A DNA stretch of 64,000 nucleotides from Terriglobus roseus (GCF_900102185.1 NZ_LT629690.1:62001-126000), one strand, 5' to 3'; shown: positions 8,647 to 17,767, counted from the stretch's first letter. Notes: generated from the sequence alone by a model not told the origin. Numbers and translations are program-made.

Positions 8647-11355
8647 CTATTGGGCGCGGTTGCGTAGGGCACGGCGTGTGTAAAGGCCGTGGATGAGCGT
8701 GGCGGCGAGGGCGGTCCAGCCGGTCTGGTGCGAGGCTCCAACACCGCGGCCCGTGTCGCCGTCAAAGTATTCGCTGAACAGAATGAGGTTCTTCCAGTGG
8801 GGGTCGTCAGCGTAACGATGTTCGCGGCCGTGGCTGGGACGATAGCCATCCTTGTCTGGAAGGAAGAGGTTCACCATGCGGCGAGCGATGTCTTCGGCGA
8901 TTTCAACGAAGGTCTTTTGTTCGCCGCTGCCGGTGGGGTATTCCATGGTGAAGCTGTCGCCGTAGACGAGGTAGTAACGCTCGAGCGCGGTGATGAGCAG
9001 CATGTTCATGGGGAACCATACGGGGCCGCGCCAGTTGCTGTTGCCGCCGAACATGCCGCTGTCGCCCTCTGCGGGAACGTAGCGTACGGTGAAGCGCTGG
9101 CCGTGGATTTCCGTCTCAAAGGGATGTTCGAGGTGATGACGCGAAAGGCCACGGATGCCGTGTGGCGAAAGGAATTCTGATTCGTCGAAGACGCGGCGGA
9201 GGATGCGTTCCATGCGGTCGCGCGGAGCGATGGCGATCCAGCGCGAGTTATCGATTTCAGGGTTGCCGCTCTTCGCAGTGGTTACGAAGTTCTTGAGTTC
9301 GGTTTTGTAATCAAGGAACCAGTCGATGCGCTTTTTGAAATCGTTCAGACCTTTGACGGTGCCTTTCTTCAGGATGCAGACGGCATAGAGCGGTGCGATG
9401 CCGACGAGGCTGCGTGCCTTGAGTGCGGTGGAGTTGCTCCCATCGGTTTTTTCGAGGCGGTCGAAGTAGAAGCCTTCTTCCTCATCCCATAGGCCGTTGC
9501 CACTGCTGGAATTGATGGCATCGATGATGGAGATGTAGTGCTCGAAGAACTTGTTTGCAATGTCTTCGTACGCGCTGGAGCGGCGGTGCGCAAGTTCGAG
9601 CGCCATGGTGAGCATGACGGAGCAGTACAGTCCCATCCATGCTGTGCCATCGGCCTGATGTAGGAGGGTGTCTTGTGGCAGCGGGATGGAACGGTCGAAG
9701 ACGCCGATATTGTCGAGGCCGAGGAAGCCGCCGCCGAAGAGGTTGCGTCCTGACTGGTCGTTGCGGTTGACCCACCATGTGAAGTTGAGCAACAGCTTCT
9801 GGAAGGCGCGTTCCAGGAACTCGATGTCGCCTTCGTTGTTCTTATCAATGCCGAGGCGATAGACGTGCCATACGGCCCATGCATGCACGGGCGGATTGAC
9901 GTCGCCGAATGCGAACTCGTATGCGGGCATTTGCCCGTTGGGGTGCATGTACCACTCACGCAGCAGGAGCAACAGTTGGTTCTTTGCGAACTCCGGATCG
10001 ATCTGCGCCATGGGGATCATGTGGAATGCAGTGTCCCATGCGGCGAACCATGGGTACTCCCACTTGTCGGGCATGGAGAGAACGTCACGACAGAAGAGGT
10101 GACGCCACTCCGCAGACTTTTTACTGCGCGGTGGTGGCGCTACCTGTGTTGAGTCGCCGCTCATCCACTGCTGCGCGATGAAGTAGTAGAACTGCTTGCA
10201 CCATAGCAGTCCTGCGTAAGCCTGGCGCGAGACGTTGCGCTCTTCCTTGGTGGCCTGGAGCGGGATGTGCGTTCCATAAAAATCGTTTGCTTCTGCGATG
10301 CGTTGATCGAAGATGGCTGCTGCTTGTTCCGCTTCAATGCGCGGCGGATGGGGCATATCTGCTGTTGGCAGTCGGACGAGGCGCAAGTAGACGGATCGGC
10401 TTTCGCCTGCGGGGATGGTGTCTTTGAAGAGCAGTGCGCAGCGTGTGCCCTCTGTGTGTTTCACGGCGTTGGCGTCGCCGTGAACGATGTAACGATCGAA
10501 GCCGTCTTTGCTGTAATGCGGCTCGCCTTTGTAGTTGGGGTCGAGGCGGAAGAAGTTGGTGTCGTTCTCAGTGAAGAGCAGTTCACTGGGCGTGAGTTGG
10601 CTGCCGGTGAGCGCGTAAAAGTTATATGTGCCCAGCATCTTGTGGACGGCGCGGACGCCTGTCTCTGCGCGCTTGCGAATGATGGGACGCGTTTTGCCGG
10701 TGGCTTCAAGATTGCGCCATGACCAGTTGTTGCGCAGCGTCAACGTGGGCAGCAGGTAGAGCGGTGCAGCGTCAGGGCCGCGATTGGAGGCGGTGATGCG
10801 GATGAGCGTGTCTTCATCGTCGGCCTTGGCGTATTCGATGAGGATGTCGAAGTAACGGCTCTCGTCGAAGATGCCGGTGTCGAGTAGTTCGTACTCAAGG
10901 TCGTTGTAGCCACGACGCTTGTTTTCTTCGCGCAGCTGCTGGTACGGGAAGGCACGTTGCGGATACTTGTAGAGCGCCTTGCAGTAGCTGTGCGTGGGTG
11001 TGGCGTCGAGATAGTAGAACTGCTCTTTGACGTCTTCGCCGTGATTGCCTTCCTGATTGCCGAGGCCGAAGAGGCGCTCCTTCAGGTGCGAGTCCTGGCC
11101 GTTCCACAGCGCGGTTGAGAAGCAGACGCGGCATTGGCGGTCGGTCCATCCGAGAAGACCGTCCTCGCCCCAGCGATAGGCACGGTACTGCGCCATCTCG
11201 TAGGGAAAGCTAGTCCACACATTGCCATCGGCGGAGTAGTCTTCGCGCACGGTGCCCCACTGGCGTTCCGGAAGGTAAGTGCCCCAGCGCTGCCAGTTCT
11301 TTTGACGGGTCCGATTTTCTTCTAAGCGATGTTCTTCGGCGGTGGTGTGTGACAT
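8647..11355 (-). CDS. GH63-like (MGH1-type) glucosidase
   Basis: A large cytoplasmic-looking glycoside hydrolase of about 902 residues without a signal peptide, resembling bacterial (alpha/alpha)6-barrel glucosidases related to GH63/MGH1. Recognisable stretches are the N-terminal WGTYLPERQWGTVREDYS, AWDTAFHMIPMAQIDPEFAKNQ, MPAYEFAFGDVNPPVHAWAVW, ERILRRVFDESEFLSPHGIRGLS and the C-terminal NSNWRGPVWFPMN, HQTGWTALAA. The natural substrate in this family is often a manno- or glucosyl-glycerate or a glucan, which cannot be settled here. The frame opens at a TTG (11373), but ATG 11355 is the better start. It is divergent to the GH43 gene. Confidence 0.85.
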   Translation of the reverse strand: MSHTTAEEHRLEENRTRQKNWQRWGTYLPERQWGTVREDYSADGNVWTSFPYEMAQYRAYRWGEDGLLGWTDRQCRVCFSTALWNGQDSHLKERLFGLGNQEGNHGEDVKEQFYYLDATPTHSYCKALYKYPQRAFPYQQLREENKRRGYNDLEYELLDTGIFDESRYFDILIEYAKADDEDTLIRITASNRGPDAAPLYLLPTLTLRNNWSWRNLEATGKTRPIIRKRAETGVRAVHKMLGTYNFYALTGSQLTPSELLFTENDTNFFRLDPNYKGEPHYSKDGFDRYIVHGDANAVKHTEGTRCALLFKDTIPAGESRSVYLRLVRLPTADMPHPPRIEAEQAAAIFDQRIAEANDFYGTHIPLQATKEERNVSRQAYAGLLWCKQFYYFIAQQWMSGDSTQVAPPPRSKKSAEWRHLFCRDVLSMPDKWEYPWFAAWDTAFHMIPMAQIDPEFAKNQLLLLLREWYMHPNGQMPAYEFAFGDVNPPVHAWAVWHVYRLGIDKNNEGDIEFLERAFQKLLLNFTWWVNRNDQSGRNLFGGGFLGLDNIGVFDRSIPLPQDTLLHQADGTAWMGLYCSVMLTMALELAHRRSSAYEDIANKFFEHYISIIDAINSSSGNGLWDEEEGFYFDRLEKTDGSNSTALKARSLVGIAPLYAVCILKKGTVKGLNDFKKRIDWFLDYKTELKNFVTTAKSGNPEIDNSRWIAIAPRDRMERILRRVFDESEFLSPHGIRGLSRHHLEHPFETEIHGQRFTVRYVPAEGDSGMFGGNSNWRGPVWFPMNMLLITALERYYLVYGDSFTMEYPTGSGEQKTFVEIAEDIARRMVNLFLPDKDGYRPSHGREHRYADDPHWKNLILFSEYFDGDTGRGVGASHQTGWTALAATLIHGLYTRRALRNRAQ

Positions 11356-11460
11356 GGGTTCTTTGATGCTCAAGTGTCCGATAGGTCACAAGCTGATTGG
11401 GATACCACATTTTTGTTAGTGGCCGTTGCAGTGTCTGGCTATGGGTTAGTGTATTGACGC

Positions 11461-11489
11461 TTGACCGGGCGTGCATGTTGGCTTGGAAT
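11461..11489 (+). promoter_or_regulatory. Candidate promoter for the GH43 gene
   Basis: TTGACC at 11461-11466 and TGGAAT at 11484-11489 are 17 bases apart. A transcript starting about seven bases downstream would begin at or very near the ATG at 11496, implying a leaderless or nearly leaderless mRNA. This is inference from consensus matching only. Confidence 0.35.
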
Positions 11490-11495
11490 TGGCGG

Positions 11496-12446
11496 ATGAA
11501 ACTTCTTCGCGTGTTGGTGTTGTGTGTTTTGAGTGCGGGTGTTGCGGTGGCGCAGGCGAATCCACTACTGGATCATGCGGACCCATTCATTACGCTGCAT
11601 CCGGTGCAGGGCAAGTACGTGTTGCTGGCGACCACGGGCAACAACATTACGCTTTGGAGCGGCGCCTCTGTGCCTACCGCGGCGCAGGATAGCAAGGTGG
11701 TGTTAACCGCGCCTGAAGGGATGGATCAGGTGTGGTCGCCGACGCTGTGGCAGATGCAGGGGAAGTGGTGGATCTACTTTACGGCTCGCATGAACAAGGG
11801 CGGCCATGCCATCTTTGTGTTGTCGTCAGATACGACTGATGTGTTTGGTAGCTACACGTTTCATGGTGCGCTGGAGCTGGGAAGACCTTCGATTGATCCG
11901 TCATTGTTGATGGTGAAGGGCGTGCCGTACCTGATGTATGTGACAGTGGATCGTGGTGAGAATGCGATCTGGATGACGAAGCTTGCATCGCCATTGCAGC
12001 CGGTGGGTGAGAAGGCATTGATTGCGGAACCGGAGTTCGCGTGGGAGCGTGGTGCGGGGACGACGAAGAACTATCCCGTGAATGAAGGGCCTACAACGCT
12101 GTATCACGCGGGTAAGACTTTCATTGTGTATTCGGGGAGCGATACGGCATCGCCACGATATTGCTTGGGATTGTTGACGTTTCGTGGCGGCGATCCGTTA
12201 GTGCGGACGAACTGGGTGAAGATGCCGCAACCGGTGTTTGAGGCGAATCCTGCGAATGGGATTTATGGGCCGGGGCGTGGCACGTTTGCGCAGGATGCTG
12301 GCGGTTGGTGGCTGCTGTATGCGGCCAAGGCTACGGATGATCCTACGTCTCGGAATCGTGCGGTGCGGGCGCAGCGATTTACGTGGAAGGATGGCGTGCC
12401 GGTGTTTGGTGTGCCGATGAAGGATGGGCCGATCAACTCTCGCTGA
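11496..12446 (+). CDS. Secreted glycoside hydrolase family 43-type enzyme
   Basis: A 316-residue exported five-bladed beta-propeller hydrolase, likely acting on arabinose- or xylose-containing plant polysaccharides. A signal peptide (MKLLRVLVLCVLSAGVAVAQA) precedes the three GH43 carboxylates: general base Asp in HADPFITLH, pKa-modulating Asp in PSIDPSLLM, and general acid Glu in VNEGPTTLY. The frame is open from 11397, but ATG 11496 gives the signal peptide. The C-terminal GPGRGTFAQDAGGWWLLYAAK is also family-like. The stop codon falls inside the terminator hairpin. Substrate specificity (arabinosidase, xylosidase or other) cannot be assigned. Confidence 0.88.
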   Translation: MKLLRVLVLCVLSAGVAVAQANPLLDHADPFITLHPVQGKYVLLATTGNNITLWSGASVPTAAQDSKVVLTAPEGMDQVWSPTLWQMQGKWWIYFTARMNKGGHAIFVLSSDTTDVFGSYTFHGALELGRPSIDPSLLMVKGVPYLMYVTVDRGENAIWMTKLASPLQPVGEKALIAEPEFAWERGAGTTKNYPVNEGPTTLYHAGKTFIVYSGSDTASPRYCLGLLTFRGGDPLVRTNWVKMPQPVFEANPANGIYGPGRGTFAQDAGGWWLLYAAKATDDPTSRNRAVRAQRFTWKDGVPVFGVPMKDGPINSR

Positions 12447-12453
12447 TCGGCCC
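12426..12453. terminator. Terminator hairpin overlapping the end of the GH43 gene
   Basis: A perfect 10-bp stem (12426-12435 with 12444-12453) and 8-base loop followed by TGTTGTTCTT on the plus strand. The GH43 TGA (12444-12446) is the first triplet of the downstream arm, so the last codons double as terminator. hisF converges from the other side. Confidence 0.75.
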
Positions 12454-12478
12454 TGTTGTTCTTAGAGTTAATTTTTGT

Positions 12479-13252
12479 TCACAGGCGGACAGGAACGCCG
12501 TGTTGTTGCAGTTCGCGCTTGAGTGCCCAGCTATCGGTGATGCCGAAGTGGAAGATGCTGGCGGCGAGTGCGGCGTCTGCTTTACCGCGACCAAACACAT
12601 CTGCGAAGTGTTGTGCGTTGCCTGCGCCGCCGCTGGCAATGACAGGGATCTGCACGGCCTGCGAGACGCGTGCGGTGAGTTCGTCGTCGAAGCCGGTGCG
12701 TCGACCGTCGGAGTCCATGCTGGTGAGCAGGATTTCGCCTGCGCCGCGCTGCTCAGCTTCAATGGCCCAATCGACTACTTTCAAGCCGGTGTTTTTGCGT
12801 CCGCCGCTTACGTACACTTCGGCATTGCCTACGGGATCGGATGAGTCCGCGGCACGCTTGGCGTCGATGGCGACGATGACGGCTTGGGCTCCGAAGCTGC
12901 TGCCGATTTCACCGATGAGTTCCGGGCGTGCGATTGCGGAGCTGTTGATGCTGACCTTGTCTGCGCCTGCCAAGAAGACCTGCTCCGCGTCTTCCGCCGA
13001 GCGGATGCCGCCGCCTACGGTGAAGGGGATGAAGAGTTCCGCGGCGGTGCGCTTCACTGTGTCGATGAGTGTGCCGCGGCCTTCGTGTGTAGCGGTGATG
13101 TCGAGCAGAACGATTTCGTCCGCGCCCGCTGCTGCGTGGCGGTGGGCAAGTTCGGCGGGGTCACCAGCGTCGATGATGTCGACGAACTGAATGCCTTTGA
13201 CGACGCGTCCGGCACGGACGTCGAGACAGGCGATGATGCGTTTGGTCAGCAT
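12479..13252 (-). CDS. hisF: Imidazole glycerol phosphate synthase, cyclase subunit
   Basis: HisF is the (beta/alpha)8 partner of the glutaminase HisH. It condenses PRFAR with ammonia to give imidazole glycerol phosphate and AICAR. The 257-residue length is standard. The catalytic Asp residues lie in [15 protein letters not shown] and in [15 protein letters not shown], with phosphate loops TVGGGIRS and VIASGGAG. It is the last gene of the main his operon, one base downstream of the small gene 13254-13673, and converges on the GH43 gene. Confidence 0.97.
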   Translation of the reverse strand: MLTKRIIACLDVRAGRVVKGIQFVDIIDAGDPAELAHRHAAAGADEIVLLDITATHEGRGTLIDTVKRTAAELFIPFTVGGGIRSAEDAEQVFLAGADKVSINSSAIARPELIGEIGSSFGAQAVIVAIDAKRAADSSDPVGNAEVYVSGGRKNTGLKVVDWAIEAEQRGAGEILLTSMDSDGRRTGFDDELTARVSQAVQIPVIASGGAGNAQHFADVFGRGKADAALAASIFHFGITDSWALKRELQQHGVPVRL

Positions 13253-13253
13253 G

Positions 13254-13673
13254 TTATTTCTTCTTCCCGCGAATGTTGAGTAGCTTCATAAGTCCATCGA
13301 GAAGCGGAGAGCTTTCACGATCACGGATATGTTGAATTCGAGTGCGCTCAGCTACTTCAATGGCTCGCAATGTTATAGGGCCAGCTTCTGCGCGAATTCG
13401 ATTTGCATTTCTTAGTGATGGGAGTGGTTCTCCGAGGCCGATGTAAACCAAATTGGAGTCGTCAACGGCTGTTTGTTCTACAAATCTCATAAGCCGTTTG
13501 AATTCGTGATCATCAGTTTCAGCAACATCATCCAATCTTGGCTGAAGGATGGTTTCGAAGATTAGATAGTGGCCGGGCTCCTCGTCGTCAAAGTAATCGA
13601 ACATCTTCAATGCGTGCTCCTCCAAGTGGGGGAACTGAGCGAAAAAGCGCGCGTTGAAAGCTGTCCAGATCAT
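13254..13673 (-). CDS. Uncharacterised small protein inserted between hisH and hisF
   Basis: I do not recognise this 139-residue protein. It is soluble and acidic in its first two thirds ([21 protein letters not shown], with many D/E) and ends in a basic LLNIRGKKK tail. The length and acidic helical look recall small immunity-type proteins, but that is only an impression. The start is ATG 13671-13673, sharing one base with the hisH TGA; the longer open frame upstream of it is a shadow of hisH. The base composition is visibly more A+T-rich than in hisH and hisF, suggesting later arrival in the operon. It is transcribed with the his genes. Confidence 0.75.
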   Translation of the reverse strand: MIWTAFNARFFAQFPHLEEHALKMFDYFDDEEPGHYLIFETILQPRLDDVAETDDHEFKRLMRFVEQTAVDDSNLVYIGLGEPLPSLRNANRIRAEAGPITLRAIEVAERTRIQHIRDRESSPLLDGLMKLLNIRGKKK

Positions 13674-14281
13674 CACAGCTCCACGAAATTGCGTAGTAGT
13701 TTGAGGCCGGTGTCGCCGGATTTTTCTGGGTGGAACTGGACGCCCATTACGTTGTCGCGTTCTACGGCTGCGGTGAAGGGGCCGCCGTAGCTGGTGGAGG
13801 CTGCGGTGTCTTTGCTGATGGGCGCGCGCCAGGAGTGGGTGTAGTAGACGAACTCGCCGTTGGTGATGCCGCGCAGCAGTTTGCTGTCGGGGCGGATGTC
13901 TTCGAGGGAGTTCCAGCCTACGTGGGGGCTTTTGAGTTCGGCTCCGTTGAAGGTGGCAGGGAAGCGTTCGCACTTGCCGCCAAAGGCGCAGAGGCCGTCG
14001 GTGCTTTCTGCTTCCGTGGAGCCCTGATAAAGCCACTGCAAGCCCACGCAGATACCGAGGAAGGGCACGCCGCGTGCGATGGCTTCGCGTGTGGCCTCGG
14101 TCAGCTGTAGGTCATGCAGAAGCTGTGTGGCCTGAAAGTGACCCACGCCGGGAAGGACGATCTTGTCGGCCTTGCGGACGTCGTTGGGCGATTGCGTGAT
14201 GTTGGTCTCTGCACCGAGATAGTTAAGTGCCTTAACTACGCTGGTGAGATTGCCGGCTTTGTAGTCGATTACCTGGATCAT
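13673..14281 (-). CDS. hisH: Imidazole glycerol phosphate synthase, glutaminase subunit
   Basis: HisH hydrolyses glutamine and channels ammonia to HisF. It is a 202-residue class I glutamine amidotransferase with nucleophile Cys in FLGICVGLQWLYQGS, catalytic His-x-Glu in GVQFHPEKSG, and an early IDYKAGNLTSV. Its TGA overlaps the start of the small gene 13254-13673 by one base. Upstream lies the small membrane-protein gene at 14304-14672. Confidence 0.97.
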   Translation of the reverse strand: MIQVIDYKAGNLTSVVKALNYLGAETNITQSPNDVRKADKIVLPGVGHFQATQLLHDLQLTEATREAIARGVPFLGICVGLQWLYQGSTEAESTDGLCAFGGKCERFPATFNGAELKSPHVGWNSLEDIRPDSKLLRGITNGEFVYYTHSWRAPISKDTAASTSYGGPFTAAVERDNVMGVQFHPEKSGDTGLKLLRNFVEL

Positions 14282-14290
14282 AATTTTTAG

Positions 14291-14330
14291 GCGAGTCCGC
14301 GGGTTAGCGAGTCAGCAAGTCAGCGGGCTC
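14291..14330. repeat. Imperfect 8-bp tandem repeat at the end of the small membrane gene
   Basis: Five octamers in a row (GCGAGTCC, GCGGGTTA, GCGAGTCA, GCAAGTCA, GCGGGCTC) span the last codons and stop of the 14304-14672 gene and the gap before hisH. Such GCGAGTCA-type octamer runs look like a replication-slippage or insertion scar rather than coding selection. Confidence 0.6.
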
Positions 14331-14672
14331 GGTGTTCTTCGTTTTGAATCCACGTATGATGCGGGCAATTTCTAATACAAACGTAATTGCGAAAATGAAA
14401 GCCAAATCTTTCGCACTGCTCTTGAGTGTTTCCCTAAATGCTCCATCTACCAGCATTAAAGTGACCACAATCCAAAGTGGAAGAGACGCCCACTTCTTCT
14501 GCAGATATCCCAGTAAGCAGAGCGGGAACATAAGCACTGCACAGGCGTTACCTAAAGTGAGATGTGGGTAATAGCCATACGACACGAATCCAAGACCACA
14601 CATGAAAAGCGCACCTGCGCTTGCCATGATGAATAAGGGAACCGACATGTCTGTACGGCTAATTCCCCACAT
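14304..14672 (-). CDS. Small membrane protein inside the his operon, function unknown
   Basis: A 122-residue protein with about four hydrophobic helices (LFIMASAGALFMCGLGFVS, NACAVLMFPLCLLGYL, PLWIVVTLMLVDG, LAFIFAITFVLEIARI) and a polar C-terminal tail. I recognise no family. It is noticeably more A+T-rich than its neighbours. It lies nine bases after hisB and 22 bases before hisH, so it must be co-transcribed with the his genes, but there is no reason to link it to histidine synthesis. The stop codon is inside an octamer tandem repeat. The start may be the ATG at 14648 (MSVPLF) instead of 14672. Confidence 0.65.
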   Translation of the reverse strand: MWGISRTDMSVPLFIMASAGALFMCGLGFVSYGYYPHLTLGNACAVLMFPLCLLGYLQKKWASLPLWIVVTLMLVDGAFRETLKSSAKDLAFIFAITFVLEIARIIRGFKTKNTEPADLLTR

Positions 14673-14681
14673 AAGACGTCC

Positions 14682-15371
14682 CTAGAGCAGCCCCTTAGTG
14701 GAGGGCAGCAGGTCTTTCATGCGTTCGTCGCGGCTTACGGCTCCGCGTAGGGCTCGGGCGAAGGCTTTGAAGATGGCTTCGATCTTGTGATGGTTGCTGC
14801 GGCCGTACATGGTTTTTACGTGGACGTTGCAGCGGCCGCCGCGGGCGAAGCCGTCGAAGAAGTCGGTGACGAGTTCGGTTTGCATGTCGCCGACGATGGC
14901 TACGTTGACCTGGTCGTCTACGGCGTAGCCGACGCGGCCGCTGATGTCGATGGCGGCGACGGCGAGTGTCTCGTCCATGGCCATGACGAAGTAGCCTGCG
15001 CGCAGGATGCCTTTCTTGTCGCCGAGTGCCTTATCGAACGCTTCGCCGAGTGCGATGCCTACGTCTTCAATGGTGTGGTGCTGGTCGACGTCGAGGTCGC
15101 CGTTACAGACGAGGTCGAGATCGAAGCCGCCGTGGCGCGTGAAGAGTTCCAGCATGTGATCGAAGAAGCGGATGCCGGTGCGGACGTTGTAGGTGCCCTG
15201 GCCGTCGAGGTTGAGGCGCAGCTTGATCTTGGTTTCGGTGGTGTTGCGATCAATCTCTGCGATGCGTGGCGATGCGGTGGCAGCCACTGCGGGAGTGCCC
15301 GGCTGATTGGGGAACGCTTCGGTGTATGCGGGTGCGGTGTGGAGGTCGCTTCCGTTTTGTTCATTACTCAT
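14682..15371 (-). CDS. hisB: Imidazoleglycerol-phosphate dehydratase
   Basis: Monofunctional IGP dehydratase (229 residues), the sixth step of histidine synthesis. It shows the two manganese-binding repeats of the family: [17 protein letters not shown] with [17 protein letters not shown], and [19 protein letters not shown] near the C-terminus. The first 38 residues are a polar, Pro/Ala/Thr-rich extension not found in most homologues; a later start is not offered by an in-frame ATG. No histidinol-phosphatase domain is attached. Its ATG overlaps the hisC end by eight bases. Confidence 0.96.
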   Translation of the reverse strand: MSNEQNGSDLHTAPAYTEAFPNQPGTPAVAATASPRIAEIDRNTTETKIKLRLNLDGQGTYNVRTGIRFFDHMLELFTRHGGFDLDLVCNGDLDVDQHHTIEDVGIALGEAFDKALGDKKGILRAGYFVMAMDETLAVAAIDISGRVGYAVDDQVNVAIVGDMQTELVTDFFDGFARGGRCNVHVKTMYGRSNHHKIEAIFKAFARALRGAVSRDERMKDLLPSTKGLL

Positions 15372-16491
15372 AGTCGGGTGTCTCCTTCGGTTGTGTCTCC
15401 GGCTTGTTCACTTCGGCGGGCGTCCATCCCATGCCTGCAAGTGTGTCGCGGAGTGCGGCGATGCCGGTGGTGATCTGATCTTCAAGGCCAATGGTGATGC
15501 GGACGCAGCCATCGAGGCCGGGGTCGCTGCTGCGATCGCGGACGAGTACGCCGCGTGCGCGCATGCCATCGACAAATTCCTTGTGGCGCGGGCCAATGTG
15601 CATGAGTACGAAGTTGGCGTGCGACTGCCAGTAAGGCACCTTCATGTTGGCGAGCGCCTTGTACACGCGTTCGCGGCCTTCGGTGATTTGTGCGACGTAC
15701 CAGTCGATGTATTCGGTGTCGTCTACGCTGGCGTTGACGGCGGTGAGTGCGATGCCGTTGACGTTGTAAGGCGAGCTGGCCTTGCGGAGATGGTTAATCA
15801 GATTAACTGGTCCGGCGATGGCGCCGACGCGCAGGTTGGCCAGACCGTAGGCCTTGCTGAAGGTGCGCGCGATGAGAATGTTGGTTAGTTCTCCGCTGAT
15901 GAGATCGTCCATGACGGATTCGCCGAAGAAGTGGAAGTACGCTTCGTCGACGAGAATCACCGCGTGTGGTGCGGCTTTCGCGATGGTGCGAATCTGCTCA
16001 CGCGTGATGGTGTTGCCGGTGGGGTTGTTTGGCGAGCAGAGGATGATGAGCTTGGTCTTGGGCGTGATGGCTGCGAGCATGCGCTCGTAGGGGAACTCAA
16101 GCTTGTCATCCATCTGGATGCGAACGAGTTTCGCGCCCATCGCCATGGCGTTGACGTCATACATGAAGAACGACGGCGTGGCGAAGAGGCATTCGTCACC
16201 TTCTTCAAGGAAGGTGTAGGTGACGAGGTGAATGCCTTCGTCAGTGCCGTTGGCGAGCAGGACCTGTTCTGGCTTGAGGCCGTAGTGTGCGGCGACCTTT
16301 GCTTCTACGGGGCCGCGCTCGGGATAGATGGTGAAGCTTTCCAGCGAGAGTGTGCTGAGTGCTTCACGCACGCGCGGCGATGGTGCGTGCGTGTTCTCGT
16401 TGAAGTCGAGGCGCAGAGCGTCGCGGCCACCGAGAGGTGGGTGGTACTCCGGCATGGCGAGGATGGCGCGGCGGGGTTGAATGTCGCTCAT
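15364..16491 (-). CDS. hisC: Histidinol-phosphate aminotransferase
   Basis: PLP enzyme (375 residues) of fold type I that transaminates imidazole acetol phosphate with glutamate. Visible landmarks are [12 protein letters not shown] near the N-terminus, [34 protein letters not shown] and the PLP-lysine segment [18 protein letters not shown], with a C-terminal RITIG. ATG 16491 overlaps the hisD TGA (ATGA). The reading frame is open further upstream, but that part is a shadow of hisD. Confidence 0.96.
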   Translation of the reverse strand: MSDIQPRRAILAMPEYHPPLGGRDALRLDFNENTHAPSPRVREALSTLSLESFTIYPERGPVEAKVAAHYGLKPEQVLLANGTDEGIHLVTYTFLEEGDECLFATPSFFMYDVNAMAMGAKLVRIQMDDKLEFPYERMLAAITPKTKLIILCSPNNPTGNTITREQIRTIAKAAPHAVILVDEAYFHFFGESVMDDLISGELTNILIARTFSKAYGLANLRVGAIAGPVNLINHLRKASSPYNVNGIALTAVNASVDDTEYIDWYVAQITEGRERVYKALANMKVPYWQSHANFVLMHIGPRHKEFVDGMRARGVLVRDRSSDPGLDGCVRITIGLEDQITTGIAALRDTLAGMGWTPAEVNKPETQPKETPDYE

Positions 16492-17753
16492 CGTTTGCCT
16501 CCTTTTCTGCGGATGCGCACGGAGTTGGCGTGCGCGATGAGGCCTTCGGCCTCTGCGAGTGCGATGGCGTGCGGCGCAAGTGTGGCGAGGCCGCTGCGCG
16601 TGTAGTTCTGCACAGTGATGACTTTGAGGAAGTCGTTCACGCTGAGTCCGCCACGCATACGACCGACGCGGCCTGTGGGCAGAACGTGGTTGGGGCCGCT
16701 GATGTAATCGCCCATGGATTGCGGTGAATAGTTGCCGATGAAGACGCTGCCAGCGTTGATTACCCACTTGAGGTCTTTGTCGCTGTCGACGGTGAGGTGT
16801 TCGGGTGCGAGGCGGTTGGTGATGGTGTGTGTCTCTTCGATATCGCCGCAGAGGAAGACTGTGCCGCGTGCCTTCAATGAGATTTCAGCGAGCTTGTTGC
16901 CCTTGGCTTGCAGCTTGGTTTCCGCAACCACGTCGCGTGCGAGCTGTTCGTTTGCGGTGACGAAGACCGCGAGGGTTTCGGGGTCGTGCTCGGCCTGCGC
17001 AACGAGGTCGGCGGCGATGCCTGCGGCATTGCCCTTCTCGCTGGTGACAACGATTTCCGTGGGACCTGCGGGCATGTCGATACCGCACTCGGTGGATGCG
17101 ATGATCTTCGCGGCGGTGACGTAGAGGTTGCCGGGGCCAACGATCTTATCGACGTGCGTGATGGTCTGCGTACCGTATGCGAGTGCTGCGATGGCCTGCG
17201 CGCCGCCGGTGCGATACATCTCCGTGATGCCTGCGAGGTGCGCTGCCGCGAGTGTTTCGCGTGCGGGCTTCGGCGAGCAAACGACGATGCGCTTGACGCC
17301 TGCGACGGATGCGGGGATCGCGGTCATCAGCAGCGTTGAGGGAAGAGGGAAGCGTCCACCGGGGACGTAGCAGCCAACAGATTCGAGCGGGCGAACGATC
17401 TGGCCTACGGTGACGCCGGGCGTGTTCTGCGTCATCCACTCTTCGGCTTTCTGTTGTTCTGCGAAACTGCGAATGTTTTCTGCTGCGGTCTGCAATGCGG
17501 CTTTTAGTTCTGGTGATGTTTCATTCCACGCGGCGAGCATTTCTTCCTGCGTTACGCGGATGGGGCCGTTCAAGCTGTCGAACTGCGTTGCGTATTTCAG
17601 CAGCGCCTTGTCGCCGTTCTTCTGCACGTCGCGCATGATCTTGCGGACGACGGGTTCCACCTCGGCGGTTTTGACTGCACCGCGGCGCTCGAGTGTGGCG
17701 AGGAGTTCGTAGGCGTTAGCTTTGGCGCGGCCTGTGGTCTTGATGAGCTTCAT
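16488..17753 (-). CDS. hisD: Histidinol dehydrogenase
   Basis: NAD-dependent, zinc-containing enzyme (421 residues) performing the last two oxidations from histidinol to histidine. It shows VGCYVPGGRFPLPSTLLMTAIPA, IVVCSPK, DKIVGPGNLYVTAAK, GIDMPAGPTEIVV, APEHLTV and the active-site region NHVLPTGRVGRMRGGLSV. It lies 151 bases downstream of hisG across a repeat-bearing spacer, and couples to hisC by a four-base overlap. Confidence 0.97.
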   Translation of the reverse strand: MKLIKTTGRAKANAYELLATLERRGAVKTAEVEPVVRKIMRDVQKNGDKALLKYATQFDSLNGPIRVTQEEMLAAWNETSPELKAALQTAAENIRSFAEQQKAEEWMTQNTPGVTVGQIVRPLESVGCYVPGGRFPLPSTLLMTAIPASVAGVKRIVVCSPKPARETLAAAHLAGITEMYRTGGAQAIAALAYGTQTITHVDKIVGPGNLYVTAAKIIASTECGIDMPAGPTEIVVTSEKGNAAGIAADLVAQAEHDPETLAVFVTANEQLARDVVAETKLQAKGNKLAEISLKARGTVFLCGDIEETHTITNRLAPEHLTVDSDKDLKWVINAGSVFIGNYSPQSMGDYISGPNHVLPTGRVGRMRGGLSVNDFLKVITVQNYTRSGLATLAPHAIALAEAEGLIAHANSVRIRRKGGKR

Positions 17754-17767
17754 TGGTCGTCCCTTGT

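Noticed and set aside
13674-14036. Upstream part of the frame leading into the 139-residue gene
   Set aside because: It overlaps hisH entirely and reads as Arg/His-rich nonsense; the ATG at 13673 next to the hisH stop is the real start.
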